Notes: generated from the letters alone by a model not told the origin. A stretch of 64,000 bases of DNA from Burkholderiaceae bacterium (GCA_024235895.1 JACKLM010000004.1:496001-560000), one strand, 5' to 3'; numbered from the stretch's first letter, positions 17,293-25,181 are shown. A program made the numbers and translations.

Positions 17293-18122
17293 GCGCCACC
17301 CTGCGAGGCAAGACGCTGTTCGTCACCGGCGGCAGCCGCGGCATCGGGCTGGCGATCGCGGTGCGCGCGGCGGCCGACGGCGCCAACGTCGTGCTCGTAG
17401 CCAAGACGGTCGAGCCCGACCCCAGGCTGCCGGGCACGCTGGCCAGCGCCGCGGAGGCGGTCGAGGCCGCCGGCGGCCGTGCGCTGGCGGTGCCGACCGA
17501 CATCCGCGACGAGACGGCAGTTGCCGCCGCGGTGCAGGCCGCGGTCGATCGCTTCGGCGGCATCGACATCCTGGTCAACAACGCCAGCGCGATCGGCCTG
17601 ACGCCGACCGCCGCGACGCCGATGAAGCGCTTCGACCTGATGTTCGGTGTCAACGTGCGAGGCACCTTCGCCTGTACCCAGGCCTGCCTGCCAGCGCTGA
17701 CGGCCAGCGCCAAGGCCGGGCGCGGCCCGCATGTGCTGAACATGGGGCCGCCGCTTTCGATGAAACCGCACTGGTTCAGGAACCACACCGCCTACTCGAT
17801 GGCCAAGTACGGCATGAGCATGTGCACGCTCGGTCATGCGGCCGAGTTTGCGCCGCTGGGCATCGCCGTCAACAGCCTGTGGCCGCGCACCGCGATCGCG
17901 ACCGCGGCGCTGCAGATGATCCCCGGCGTCGACACGAACAAGTGCCGCCGGCCCGAGATCCTGGCCGACGCCGCGCACTTCATCCTGACCAGCGACACGA
18001 GCGTCAGCGGCAATTTCTTCATCGACGACGAGGTCCTCGTCGCCCACGGCGTGACCGACCTCGACCGCTATGCGGTGGTGCCGGGAACGAAGGACCTGAT
18101 TCCGGACTTCTTCGTCGATTGA
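17289..18122 (+). CDS. Short-chain dehydrogenase/reductase (HSDL2-like)
   Basis: An NAD(P)-dependent oxidoreductase of 277 residues. TGGSRGIG at residues 13-20 binds the cofactor, then ILVNNASAIG, and the catalytic Tyr169-x3-Lys173 in YSMAK. Segments such as LNMGPPLSMKPHWF and NSLWPRTAIATAA match the C-terminally long HSDL2-type SDRs tied to fatty-acid metabolism. Translation is coupled to the SGNH hydrolase by ATGA. It is the last gene of the operon. Confidence 0.92.
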   Translation: MSATLRGKTLFVTGGSRGIGLAIAVRAAADGANVVLVAKTVEPDPRLPGTLASAAEAVEAAGGRALAVPTDIRDETAVAAAVQAAVDRFGGIDILVNNASAIGLTPTAATPMKRFDLMFGVNVRGTFACTQACLPALTASAKAGRGPHVLNMGPPLSMKPHWFRNHTAYSMAKYGMSMCTLGHAAEFAPLGIAVNSLWPRTAIATAALQMIPGVDTNKCRRPEILADAAHFILTSDTSVSGNFFIDDEVLVAHGVTDLDRYAVVPGTKDLIPDFFVD

Positions 18123-18204
18123 AGCTGACGATCGGCTCGGTCAATGCACCAGTTTGGTGCGGGCCGGGTTCTGGCCCCCGCTGCGAGTGGGAAACTTCCG
18201 TTTT

Positions 18205-18228
18205 CGGACCCCGCGAACGAGGGGTCCG
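18205..18228. promoter_or_regulatory. Hairpin in the 285-bp gap before the accessory island
   Basis: CGGACCCC-N8-GGGGTCCG, a perfect 8-bp inverted repeat preceded by TTTT. It may end the beta-oxidation operon, though no U-tract follows on the plus strand. The rest of the gap (18123-18407) shows no gene and marks the drop in GC content. No clear -35/-10 pair is seen. Confidence 0.35.
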
Positions 18229-18407
18229 ACACGCGGCGCCGCAGAACTTGGGTGTCTAATGGAATCCCGATTCTTGTGGCGGCCTGTTCAAGGCCGTTGC
18301 ATGGCCGCGTATCAGCTGATGGTCCCGCTGTATCGGGGACGGTCCGACGCACACAGGGTGGTCGGCATTTGCCGGATTCGTGCTGACGTTCACAGAGAGC
18401 TTGAATC

Positions 18408-19046
18408 ATGACAAAGCACCAAGATGACTCTACCGACAGGGATCCGAAGGGCGTCGATCCAAATGCCGTGCCCAAGGTGGACCAGGCACGGCGTCGACTG
18501 AGTACGCTGGGTGTCAGCGGTACGGCCGTCATGCTGTCAGTCACCAGCCGGTCCGCGGTGGCTGGCTGGGGCACCTGCACGGGGTCGGAGATCGCCTCCG
18601 GCAACCTCTCCCGGGCGGGCGACGCCAATCCCTGTGGCTGCAGCCCCGGCTTCTGGTGGAACCGCAACGGCACAGCGCTGTGGAACAGTGCGCCGACGCT
18701 CCAGCTGAACTTCCCTCGGACAGCGAAGTTCAACCAAGTTTTCGGTGTGTCGTTTTTCGCCGACGACGACATCGAGCTCAAGGACGTCGGGCCGAGTACC
18801 AACCTCCAGAATCAGTATTCGGGTGGGCCCAGTACGGCCATGCATGCGGTTGCAGCGCTTCTGAATGCCCAGTTTTACGGTGATCGCTATCCCGCACCGT
18901 ACAAGACGGCGGCAGCTGTGATCAGCGCCTTCCAGGCGGCTTGTGGCGGGGTTGGGCCGTCGAATCAGAGGGATGCATTGGCCGCATTCGTGGCGTTGGT
19001 GGACGTCTACGATACGCCCGACCTCTGGTGCAACGGGGACGACTGA
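18408..19046 (+). CDS. Exported SPGFW-motif protein, putative target of the adjacent HPr-kinase-like cassette
   Basis: Not a characterised protein. The 212-residue product has a charged N-terminus (about 1-30), a twin-arginine-like RRRLSTLG at about 28-35 with a hydrophobic stretch to about residue 52 (TAVMLSVTSRSAVA), then a mature part with a Cys-Gly-Cys motif CGCSPGFWWNRNG at about 74-86, a central NQVFGVSFF, VAALLNAQFYG and a C-terminal LWCNGDD. I recall similar SPGYW-type proteins beside HprK-related cassettes, unverified. ATG 18408 follows AGAGAG. GC content is clearly lower than in the flanks. It is followed after 111 bp, with a hairpin, by the PqqD-like gene. The function is inferred from context only. 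Confidence 0.6.
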   Translation: MTKHQDDSTDRDPKGVDPNAVPKVDQARRRLSTLGVSGTAVMLSVTSRSAVAGWGTCTGSEIASGNLSRAGDANPCGCSPGFWWNRNGTALWNSAPTLQLNFPRTAKFNQVFGVSFFADDDIELKDVGPSTNLQNQYSGGPSTAMHAVAALLNAQFYGDRYPAPYKTAAAVISAFQAACGGVGPSNQRDALAAFVALVDVYDTPDLWCNGDD

Positions 19047-19095
19047 TGCGACCGTTCCAACCGATTCGCACTCCTCGTGTCGGGTAGGTCCCCGG

Positions 19096-19129
19096 CGACC
19101 CCGACCACCGTCTCGGTGGGGCGAGGTCG
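19096..19129. promoter_or_regulatory. Intercistronic hairpin between putative target and PqqD-like gene
   Basis: Inner stem CCACCG-TCT-CGGTGG (19105-19119) enclosed by CGACC/GGTCG (19096-19100 with 19125-19129). No U-run. It could act as an attenuator or 3' stabiliser that lets the first gene be expressed more than the downstream trio. Confidence 0.4.
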
Positions 19130-19157
19130 AGCGCCAGATCGACCCGTTGACTGAACC

Positions 19158-19409
19158 ATGACAGCACCGGCGCGGCTAGCCGCTGGAATACGTTGGCGTC
19201 GGTTCGAGGACGGTGTAGCGGTCTACGTTCCCGCCGCCTGCGAGACGCTTCTGATGCCGTCCGCATGCGCACAAGTCCTGGAGCAACTGAGCTGCTTCGA
19301 AGGGTCCACGAAGCCGGGCGGCCCCGGGTCCCAGACACAGGGGCTCGCCGACTCGGGATGTGGGCTTCGGGACCTGGAGCGACTCGGCGTCCTCGAGCAT
19401 CTCGGTTGA
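19158..19409 (+). CDS. PqqD-like small protein of the HPr-rel-A type cassette
   Basis: An 83-residue protein with the layout of PqqD/RiPP-recognition-element chaperones: a beta hairpin IRWRRFEDGVAVYVPA followed by a helix (ACAQVLEQLSCF) and a C-terminal segment LRDLERLGVLEHLG that would form the last helices. The family link is by layout and neighbours, since sequence conservation is low. Such domains bind leader segments of peptide or protein substrates and present them to a modifying enzyme. Its TGA at 19407 overlaps the TTG start of the kinase-like gene (TTGA). Confidence 0.62.
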   Translation: MTAPARLAAGIRWRRFEDGVAVYVPAACETLLMPSACAQVLEQLSCFEGSTKPGGPGSQTQGLADSGCGLRDLERLGVLEHLG

Positions 19410-20323
19410 CAGTCGCATCGCTGTCCGGCGTGGACATGCGTGCCCGGTTGGTCGGCTCCGGGCTGGTGGTTCCGTGTGGCAGCTTCGCCGTGGCGATCAG
19501 GTCCAGGCTGCAAGCCGTGCATCGGGGACTCGGGCAGCTCTATGCGGACTTCCCGGTGTTCGACCGGAGTCGCACGTATGTCGACTTCGAGGTCGAGATC
19601 GATGCTCCGTTCGGCTTGCGTAGTCTCGTGCGCCCGCAGGCGATCCTGCGATGCGACGGGCGAGCGCCGTTCAAGCCTCTGCCTGCCAGCCAAGCCATGG
19701 CGATGCTCGAATGGGGCCTGAACTGGGTGATTTCGTCGCATTCGCACGATCACCTCGTGTTGCATGCTGCGGCGGTGGAGCGTAGCGGCCGGGCGTTGGT
19801 GCTCGCGGCCGACCCGGGCTCGGGCAAGAGCACGCTGTGCGCGGCGCTGGTGCACCGCGGGTGGCGCCTGCTGTCGGACGAACTCGCGCTCGTGTCCTTG
19901 CAGGATGGCCGGATCCGCCCGATCGCGCGACCGATCAGTCTGAAGAACGCGTCGATCGGGGTGGTGCGCGCGCTCGGGGCCGACATTGTCATCGGCGACG
20001 TCTGTCGCGATACTGCCAAGGGCGACGTCGCACACATGAAGCCTCCGTCGGCCAGCGTCCAGGCGATGGATCGACCCGCTGCTCCCGCGATGCTCGTGTT
20101 TCCCCGCTACCGCGCGGGGGGGCAACTCGTCAGCCGGGCGGAGGGGCGGGGGCGCGCGCTGATCGAGCTGACGCGTCACGCGTTCAACGCGTCGGTCCTC
20201 GCGGGCGAAGGCTTCGAGGCGCTGTGCGATCTCGTCGCAAGCGCCCGCCCGCATCGCATCGAATACGGGTCGTTCGACCAGGTGCTGCCGGAGATCGATC
20301 GCCTGTGGAGTCGTGTGGCGTGA
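19406..20323 (+). CDS. HprK-related kinase A
   Basis: Related to the C-terminal kinase domain of HPr kinase/phosphorylase. A P-loop ADPGSGKST lies at about residues 135-143, preceded by LVLHAAAVERSGRALVL and followed by HRGWRLLSDELALV and RPISLKNASI, the pattern of HprK-like proteins. There is no HPr or PTS gene nearby, so the target is probably another protein, perhaps the neighbouring SPGFW protein. The TTG at 19406 was chosen because it overlaps the previous stop and gives MTVASLSGVDMRARL, a normal family N-terminus. ATG 19436 is an alternative. It ends in a GTGA overlap with the nucleotidyltransferase. Confidence 0.78.
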   Translation: MTVASLSGVDMRARLVGSGLVVPCGSFAVAIRSRLQAVHRGLGQLYADFPVFDRSRTYVDFEVEIDAPFGLRSLVRPQAILRCDGRAPFKPLPASQAMAMLEWGLNWVISSHSHDHLVLHAAAVERSGRALVLAADPGSGKSTLCAALVHRGWRLLSDELALVSLQDGRIRPIARPISLKNASIGVVRALGADIVIGDVCRDTAKGDVAHMKPPSASVQAMDRPAAPAMLVFPRYRAGGQLVSRAEGRGRALIELTRHAFNASVLAGEGFEALCDLVASARPHRIEYGSFDQVLPEIDRLWSRVA

Positions 20324-21399
20324 CGACGCTTGCGCTGGAGCCGCAACTGCTGTCCCTGACGCTGTGTGACCCTGCGAGGGCGGTGGCTTACGACAAGACC
20401 CAATGGGAGCGTCTGGTCTGGCAGAGCCGGGCTGCCGAGCTGATGGCACAACTGCATCTCGTGCTCAGCGAGGCGAGCGTGCTCGCATCAGCGCCGGCAC
20501 CCGCGAGGCGTCACCTGGAGATCGCGAGTGTCATCGCGCGGCGCCATGCGGACGCCGTGCGGCATGAGCTGGGCAATTTGCGTCAGACCTTGGAGCCGCT
20601 GCAGGTTCCCGTGGTGCTGCTGAAGGGGGCGGCATATCTGGCCATGGGGCACGACGCCGCACGCGGACGGATCTTCAACGATGTCGACATCCTGGTTCCG
20701 AAGACGGCGCTGAAGGGCGTCGAGCAGAGATTGAACTGGGACGGCTGGTTCCCGCTACACACAACCGCCTACGACGAGCGCTACTACCGTGACTGGATGC
20801 ACGAGATCCCGCCGCTGCAGCACAAGAACCGGGCTACGGTGCTCGACGTGCACCACACGATCCTTCCCCCGACGTCGGGCTACCGGATCGATGCCGATGC
20901 ACTGCTGGAACGCTGCCGACGCCTCGACCGCGATCCGGCCTGCTTCGCCGTGCTGGCGCCCGAGGACATGGTGGTCCACTCGGCCTGCCACCTGTTCTTC
21001 GGCGAGTTCCACAAGGGCCTGCGCGACCTCTACGACCTGCACCAGTTGCTGTCGGGCTTTTCGGAAGAGGCAGGATTCTGGGCGCAACTCGTGGAGCGCG
21101 CCACCTCGCTGGGCCTGGCGCGGCCGGTGCTGGATGCCCTCGAGCAAAGCCGGCGCCTGTTTCGGACCCAGATTCCGCAATACGTCGAACGCGACCTCAG
21201 GCCGGCTGCCACGTCGATATGGCCAGGCGTGTGCCGTCGTTGGCTGTTCGATCATGCACTGCGGCCTCCTCACGCGTCGGCGGGCGGGCGCATGACGGCC
21301 TTCGGGAGGTGGCTTGCTTTCGTCCGCAGCCATTGGCTTCGGATGCCGCTGCCCCTGCTCGCGTACCACCTTTCCTACAAGGCGCTGTTGGCACGTTGA
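20320..21399 (+). CDS. Nucleotidyltransferase family protein (NTP_transf_5 type)
   Basis: A 359-residue protein with a minimal nucleotidyltransferase core: VVLLKGAAYLAMGHD near residue 95 and GRIFNDVDILVP near 116-127, where the two aspartates of DVD would bind the metal. Downstream, VLDVHHTILPP and EDMVVHSACHLFFGEFHKGLRDLYDLHQLL are typical of this poorly described family. Starts at GTG 20320 overlapping the kinase stop. Together with PqqD-like and HprK-like proteins it forms a three-gene, fully coupled unit, so the three very likely act in one pathway. The reaction is unknown. Confidence 0.75.
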   Translation: MTTLALEPQLLSLTLCDPARAVAYDKTQWERLVWQSRAAELMAQLHLVLSEASVLASAPAPARRHLEIASVIARRHADAVRHELGNLRQTLEPLQVPVVLLKGAAYLAMGHDAARGRIFNDVDILVPKTALKGVEQRLNWDGWFPLHTTAYDERYYRDWMHEIPPLQHKNRATVLDVHHTILPPTSGYRIDADALLERCRRLDRDPACFAVLAPEDMVVHSACHLFFGEFHKGLRDLYDLHQLLSGFSEEAGFWAQLVERATSLGLARPVLDALEQSRRLFRTQIPQYVERDLRPAATSIWPGVCRRWLFDHALRPPHASAGGRMTAFGRWLAFVRSHWLRMPLPLLAYHLSYKALLAR

Positions 21400-21451
21400 A
21401 AGAGCGTATGGCGCCTGACGGCCCGCCGTCGTCGGCGCCGCTGCTCGAGGG

Positions 21452-21877
21452 TCAGCGTGGCAGTTCGCGCGGCCTTCCCCGCTCGTCGATCGCGACGTAG
21501 GTCAGGTTGGCCTCGGTCACCTTGACGACGTGCCAGTTCTCGGGGTTGCGCTCGGCCCAGACCTCGACGTGCACCGTCACCGAGGTCCGGCCGATGCGCG
21601 TGACGCGGGCGTAGAAGCTCAGCAGGTCGCCGACCGACACCGGCTGCTTGAACAGGAATTCGTTGACGGCCACGGTGGCGATGCGCCCCTTGGCGATGCG
21701 CATCGGCAGCACCGCGCCGGCGACGTCGACCTGCGCCATCACCCAGCCGCCGAAGATGTCGCCGTTGGCGTTGCTGTCGGCGGGCATCGGAAAGACGCGC
21801 AGCACCAGCTCCGCGTCCTCGTGCACACTGTCGGGGCGGCGCAGCACGGTCGGCTTGCGGCTGGATTCGTCGGACAT
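21452..21877 (-). CDS. Acyl-CoA thioesterase, hotdog fold (YciA type)
   Basis: A 141-residue single hotdog domain with the YciA/BACH signature ADSNANGDIFGGWVMAQVD, containing the catalytic Asn-x2-Gly-Asp. VAVNEFLFKQPVSVGDLL and VHVEVWAERNPEN follow. It would hydrolyse short- to medium-chain acyl-CoAs in the cytoplasm. Convergent with the nucleotidyltransferase gene and divergent from the ABC exporter. It marks the return to core-genome base composition. Confidence 0.92.
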   Translation of the reverse strand: MSDESSRKPTVLRRPDSVHEDAELVLRVFPMPADSNANGDIFGGWVMAQVDVAGAVLPMRIAKGRIATVAVNEFLFKQPVSVGDLLSFYARVTRIGRTSVTVHVEVWAERNPENWHVVKVTEANLTYVAIDERGRPRELPR

Positions 21878-21930
21878 CGCGTCGACCTTTCGCGACCCGG
21901 GCTGGAACCGGGGCCTCGCCGCATTCTTCC

Positions 21931-23760
21931 ATGAGACGCTCCGCCGCCCTGCCCGCCACCGCCGCCGACGCCGCCCCGCGCAGCGCCGCGCGGTCGGACG
22001 CGGCCACGCTCGGCCGGCTGCTGCCCTACCTGTGGCACTACCGCTGGCGCGTCGTCGCGGCGCTGGCCTTCGTGCTGGCGGCCAAGGGCGCCAACGTCGG
22101 CGTGCCGCTTCTGCTCAAGCGCATCGTCGACGGGCTGCAGATCCCGCCCGGCAGCGTGCAGGCGCTGCTCGTCGTCCCGGTCGGGCTGCTGGTCGCCTAC
22201 GGCGCGCTCAGGCTGGCCACGACGGTCTTCACCGAGCTGCGCGAGCTCGTGTTCGCCAAGGCGACCGAGGGTGCCTCGCGGCGCATCTCGCTCGAGGTCT
22301 TCCGCCACCTGCACGCGCTGAGCCTGCGCTTCCACCTGGAGCGCCAGACCGGCGGCATGACGCGCGACATCGAGCGCGGCACGCGCGCGGTGCACTCGCT
22401 GATCTCGTACACGCTGTACAGCATCCTGCCGACACTGGTCGAGGTCGCACTCGTGCTCGGCATCCTGGCCTGGCAGTTCGACGCCCGCTTCGCGCTCGTC
22501 ACCGCCACGGCGGTCGCGGTCTACATCGCGTTCACGGTCGGCGTCACCGAGTGGCGCACCAAGTTCCGCATCGAGATGAACGAGTCGGACTCGGCCGCGC
22601 ACGGGCGTGCGATCGATGCGCTGCTGAACTACGAGACGGTCAAGTACTTCGGCAACGAGGCCTTCGAGGCGCGCCGCTACGACGCCAGCCTGCAGGCGCT
22701 GTACCGCGCGTCGCTGCGCAGCAAGAGCAGCCTGTCGCTGCTCAACACCGGGCAGCAGCTCGTCATCGTCGTCGCGCTGGTGGCGATGCTGTGGCTGGCG
22801 ACGGCCGGCGTCGTCGCCGGCACGCTGACGCTGGGCGACCTGGTGATGGTCAACGCCTACATGATCCAGCTCTACATCCCGCTGAACTTCCTCGGCTCGG
22901 TGTACCGCGAGATCAAGCAGAGCCTGACCGACCTGGACAAGATGTTCGCGCTGCTGGAGCGTGGCTGCGAGGTCTGCGACGCCCCCGGCGCGCCGGCGTT
23001 GCAGGTGGGCGAAGGCCGGGTGCGCTTCGACGACGTGCGCTTCGGCTACGAGCCGGCGCGCGAGATCCTGCACGGCGTGAGCTTCGAGATCCCGCCCGGC
23101 GCGACGGTGGCGGTGGTCGGCGCGTCGGGCGCGGGCAAGAGCACGCTGGCGCGGCTGCTGGTCCGCTTCTACGACGTCACGGGCGGGCGCATCACGATCG
23201 ACGGCCAGGACATCCGCGCCGTGACGCAAGACAGCCTGCGCCGCGCGATCGGCATCGTGCCGCAGGATACGGTGCTGTTCAACGACACGGTCGAGTACAA
23301 CATCGCCTACGGCCGCCCGGGTGCGACGCGCGCCGAGGTCGAGGCGGCGGCCCGGGCCGCGCACATCCACGACTTCGTGGTCTCGACGCCGCGCGGCTAC
23401 GACACGATGGTCGGCGAGCGCGGGCTGAAGCTCTCCGGCGGCGAGAAGCAGCGCGTGGCGATCGCGCGCACGCTGCTGAAGAACCCGCCGATCCTGGTCT
23501 TCGACGAGGCGACCTCGGCGCTGGACTCGGCCAACGAGCGCGCGATCCAGTCCGAGATCCGCGCCGCCGCGCGCGGCAAGACCGCACTCGTGATCGCGCA
23601 CCGGCTGTCGACCGTGGTCGACGCGCAGCGGATCGTCGTGCTGCACGAGGGGTGCGTGGCCGAGACCGGCACCCACGACGAGCTGCTCGCGCGCGGCGGG
23701 CGCTATGCCGAGATGTGGCGGCTGCAGCAGGCGGCGGCGGATCGGGAGGCGGGGGGCTGA
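21931..23760 (+). CDS. Atm1-type ABC exporter (fused permease-ATPase)
   Basis: A 609-residue half-transporter with six membrane helices (about 30-330) and a C-terminal ATPase with Walker A VGASGAGKST, Q-loop GIVPQDTVLFND, signature LSGGEKQRVAIART, Walker B ILVFDEATSALD and H-loop VIAHRLSTV. The segments SLRFHLERQTGGMTRDIERGT and NYETVKYFGNE mark it as an Atm1/HMT1 homologue, exporters of glutathione persulfides or metal-glutathione complexes. It works as a homodimer in the inner membrane. Confidence 0.93.
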   Translation: MRRSAALPATAADAAPRSAARSDAATLGRLLPYLWHYRWRVVAALAFVLAAKGANVGVPLLLKRIVDGLQIPPGSVQALLVVPVGLLVAYGALRLATTVFTELRELVFAKATEGASRRISLEVFRHLHALSLRFHLERQTGGMTRDIERGTRAVHSLISYTLYSILPTLVEVALVLGILAWQFDARFALVTATAVAVYIAFTVGVTEWRTKFRIEMNESDSAAHGRAIDALLNYETVKYFGNEAFEARRYDASLQALYRASLRSKSSLSLLNTGQQLVIVVALVAMLWLATAGVVAGTLTLGDLVMVNAYMIQLYIPLNFLGSVYREIKQSLTDLDKMFALLERGCEVCDAPGAPALQVGEGRVRFDDVRFGYEPAREILHGVSFEIPPGATVAVVGASGAGKSTLARLLVRFYDVTGGRITIDGQDIRAVTQDSLRRAIGIVPQDTVLFNDTVEYNIAYGRPGATRAEVEAAARAAHIHDFVVSTPRGYDTMVGERGLKLSGGEKQRVAIARTLLKNPPILVFDEATSALDSANERAIQSEIRAAARGKTALVIAHRLSTVVDAQRIVVLHEGCVAETGTHDELLARGGRYAEMWRLQQAAADREAGG

Positions 23761-23819
23761 GCGGGGGCCTGGGGCGCTCGAGGCGTTCGATCCAGCCCTG
23801 TGCTGGCGTGCCTTGGTGC

Positions 23820-24431
23820 ATGTCGGTCCACTGCGCCGCCCTCGACCTGACCTGGCTGGCCGACTGGAATGCCGGTGCGGGATCGTCGTTCGACAACGGA
23901 TCGAGTTCAACCGATGGTCGAATGACCTGGAGTAGTGCGACTGCCTGGGCTGCCGCGCTGACCGACTTCGGCGGCGGCTGGTCGCTTCCCGGCGTCACCG
24001 ATATTGGCAACGACGGTTGCAACTACGGGTCCAACGGCACTGACTGCGGCTTCAACGTCGACACCAGCGGCTCGCCGCTGGCGCACATGTACTACGTCAC
24101 GCTGGGGAACCTGGCCTATCACGACACCAGCGGGAGCGGTCCACAAGACGGCTGGGGCCTGAAGAACGCCGGCCCGTTCAGCGACATGCTGTCCACGGAG
24201 TCCGTCGCCTACTGGTCCGGTACGCCGCATACGCAGGCGCTATCGACCCACGCCTGGTATTTCTATACGCTTAACGGCTACCAGCACTTCAGTCAACAAA
24301 GCAGCTATTACTACGCCGTTGCCGTTCGCCCAGGCGATGTGTTCGCCGTGCCGGAGCCCGCGAGTGTCGTGATGCTGCTGGCCGGCCTGGGCGCGGTAGG
24401 GGCGGCGGTGCGTCGCCGGCGAAAGCGCTGA
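23820..24431 (+). pseudogene. PEP-CTERM protein gene lacking its 5' end (no signal peptide)
   Basis: The reading frame from ATG 23820 encodes the body of a DUF1566-like PEP-CTERM protein (LDLTWLADWNAG, ATAWAAALTDFGGGWSLPGVTDIG, VAYWSGTPHTQA) and a complete sorting tail: VPEPASVVMLLAGLG, then a basic VRRRRKR. Family members normally begin with a signal peptide and a short segment before ALDLTWLADWN. Here only MSVHCA precedes it and the upstream DNA (23761-23819) encodes nothing like a signal peptide. The protein could not be exported as written, so the gene looks like a 5'-truncated remnant. A missed upstream exon-like fragment was not found. Confidence 0.75.
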
Positions 24432-24481
24432 CGCTTCGGCGCTTCGGGCGCTTCGGACGCTGCCGGGGGTGCTTGGAGCGT

Positions 24482-24501
24482 TGATACAGAAATCTGTATC
24501 A
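24482..24501. promoter_or_regulatory. Palindromic operator of the vapBC module
   Basis: TGATACAG-AAAT-CTGTATCA, perfect 8-bp arms. It overlaps the probable -10 box (TATCAT, 24497-24502, with TTGGAG at 24473-24478 as the -35 at 18-bp spacing). The ATG of vapB follows 6 nt after the -10 box. Antitoxin-toxin complexes usually bind such palindromes for autorepression. Confidence 0.75.
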
Positions 24502-24508
24502 TCGATCC

Positions 24509-24754
24509 ATGAAGACGACCCTCGACCTCAACGACCAACTCCTTGCCGATGCCAAGGCGCTTGCGGCGCAGCAACGGACGAGCCTGACGCGCCTGATCGA
24601 AGAAGGTCTGCAACTTCGACTCCGCGCCAAGACGGACTCTGGCAAGCGCGGTCGGGTTCGCCTGCCGGTCTTCAAGGGTCGGGGTGGGCTGGTCGAGGGT
24701 GTCGACCCGCTGAGCAACAAGGCTCTGCTCGAGGCGCTCGACGATGACGCCTGA
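24509..24754 (+). CDS. vapB: VapB-type antitoxin (ribbon-helix-helix)
   Basis: An 81-residue antitoxin. The N-terminal MKTTLDLNDQLLADAKALA and QQRTSLTRLIEEGLQLRL form a ribbon-helix-helix DNA-binding domain, and the C-terminal part (VFKGRGGLVEGVDPLSN) should wrap the toxin. It overlaps vapC by 11 nt, giving coupled translation, and is preceded by a palindrome that also covers the promoter. Confidence 0.88.
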   Translation: MKTTLDLNDQLLADAKALAAQQRTSLTRLIEEGLQLRLRAKTDSGKRGRVRLPVFKGRGGLVEGVDPLSNKALLEALDDDA

Positions 24755-25181
24755 CGTCAATGTGCTGGTCGCTGCCTCGCGCACCGATCATCCGCATCAT
24801 GCCCTGGCCCGCGACTGGCTCGAGGACGCACTGGGGGCATCCAGCACCGGCGCAGCCTTCACGCTGATGCCTATGGTGGTCGCCAGCTTTCTGCGGCTGG
24901 TCACCAGCCCGAAGATCTTCCGGGCTGCAACCCCGACCGACGATGCGGTCGCGTTTGTCGACGCGATGCTGGCTTCGCCTGGCGTGCAACTGGCGCCCCT
25001 TGGGCCCGAGTGGCCGACCTTGAGGCAGCTATGCCTCGACAAGAGGCTGGGTGGAAACGATGTGCCCGATGCCTGGTTGTCGGCCGCAGTCGCGCACCTG
25101 GGCGAGCATCTCGTCACCTTCGATCGAGGCTTCAGGAAATTGCTCGCTCGAAGTCGCTTCACGTTGCTTGCGCCGACCTAG
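24744..25181 (+). CDS. vapC: VapC-type toxin, PIN-domain ribonuclease
   Basis: A 145-residue PIN-domain protein expected to cleave tRNA or rRNA and to be inhibited by the VapB protein. Acidic residues of the active site are visible as Asp4 (PDVNVLV), Asp109 (NDVPDAWLSA) and Asp127 (TFDRGF). The usual acidic residue near position 40 is not obvious (MPMVVASFLRL), as in the subfamily with VVTSPKIF-type sequences. The module sits beside a truncated PEP-CTERM gene in a variable stretch between core genes. Confidence 0.88.
   Translation: MTPDVNVLVAASRTDHPHHALARDWLEDALGASSTGAAFTLMPMVVASFLRLVTSPKIFRAATPTDDAVAFVDAMLASPGVQLAPLGPEWPTLRQLCLDKRLGGNDVPDAWLSAAVAHLGEHLVTFDRGFRKLLARSRFTLLAPT

Noticed and set aside
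18408..21399. Reading the cassette as a classical HPr kinase/PTS regulatory locus or a PQQ biosynthesis cluster
   Set aside because: No HPr, enzyme I, PTS or pqqA/B/C/E gene is present, and the HprK-like protein lacks the N-terminal HprK domain.
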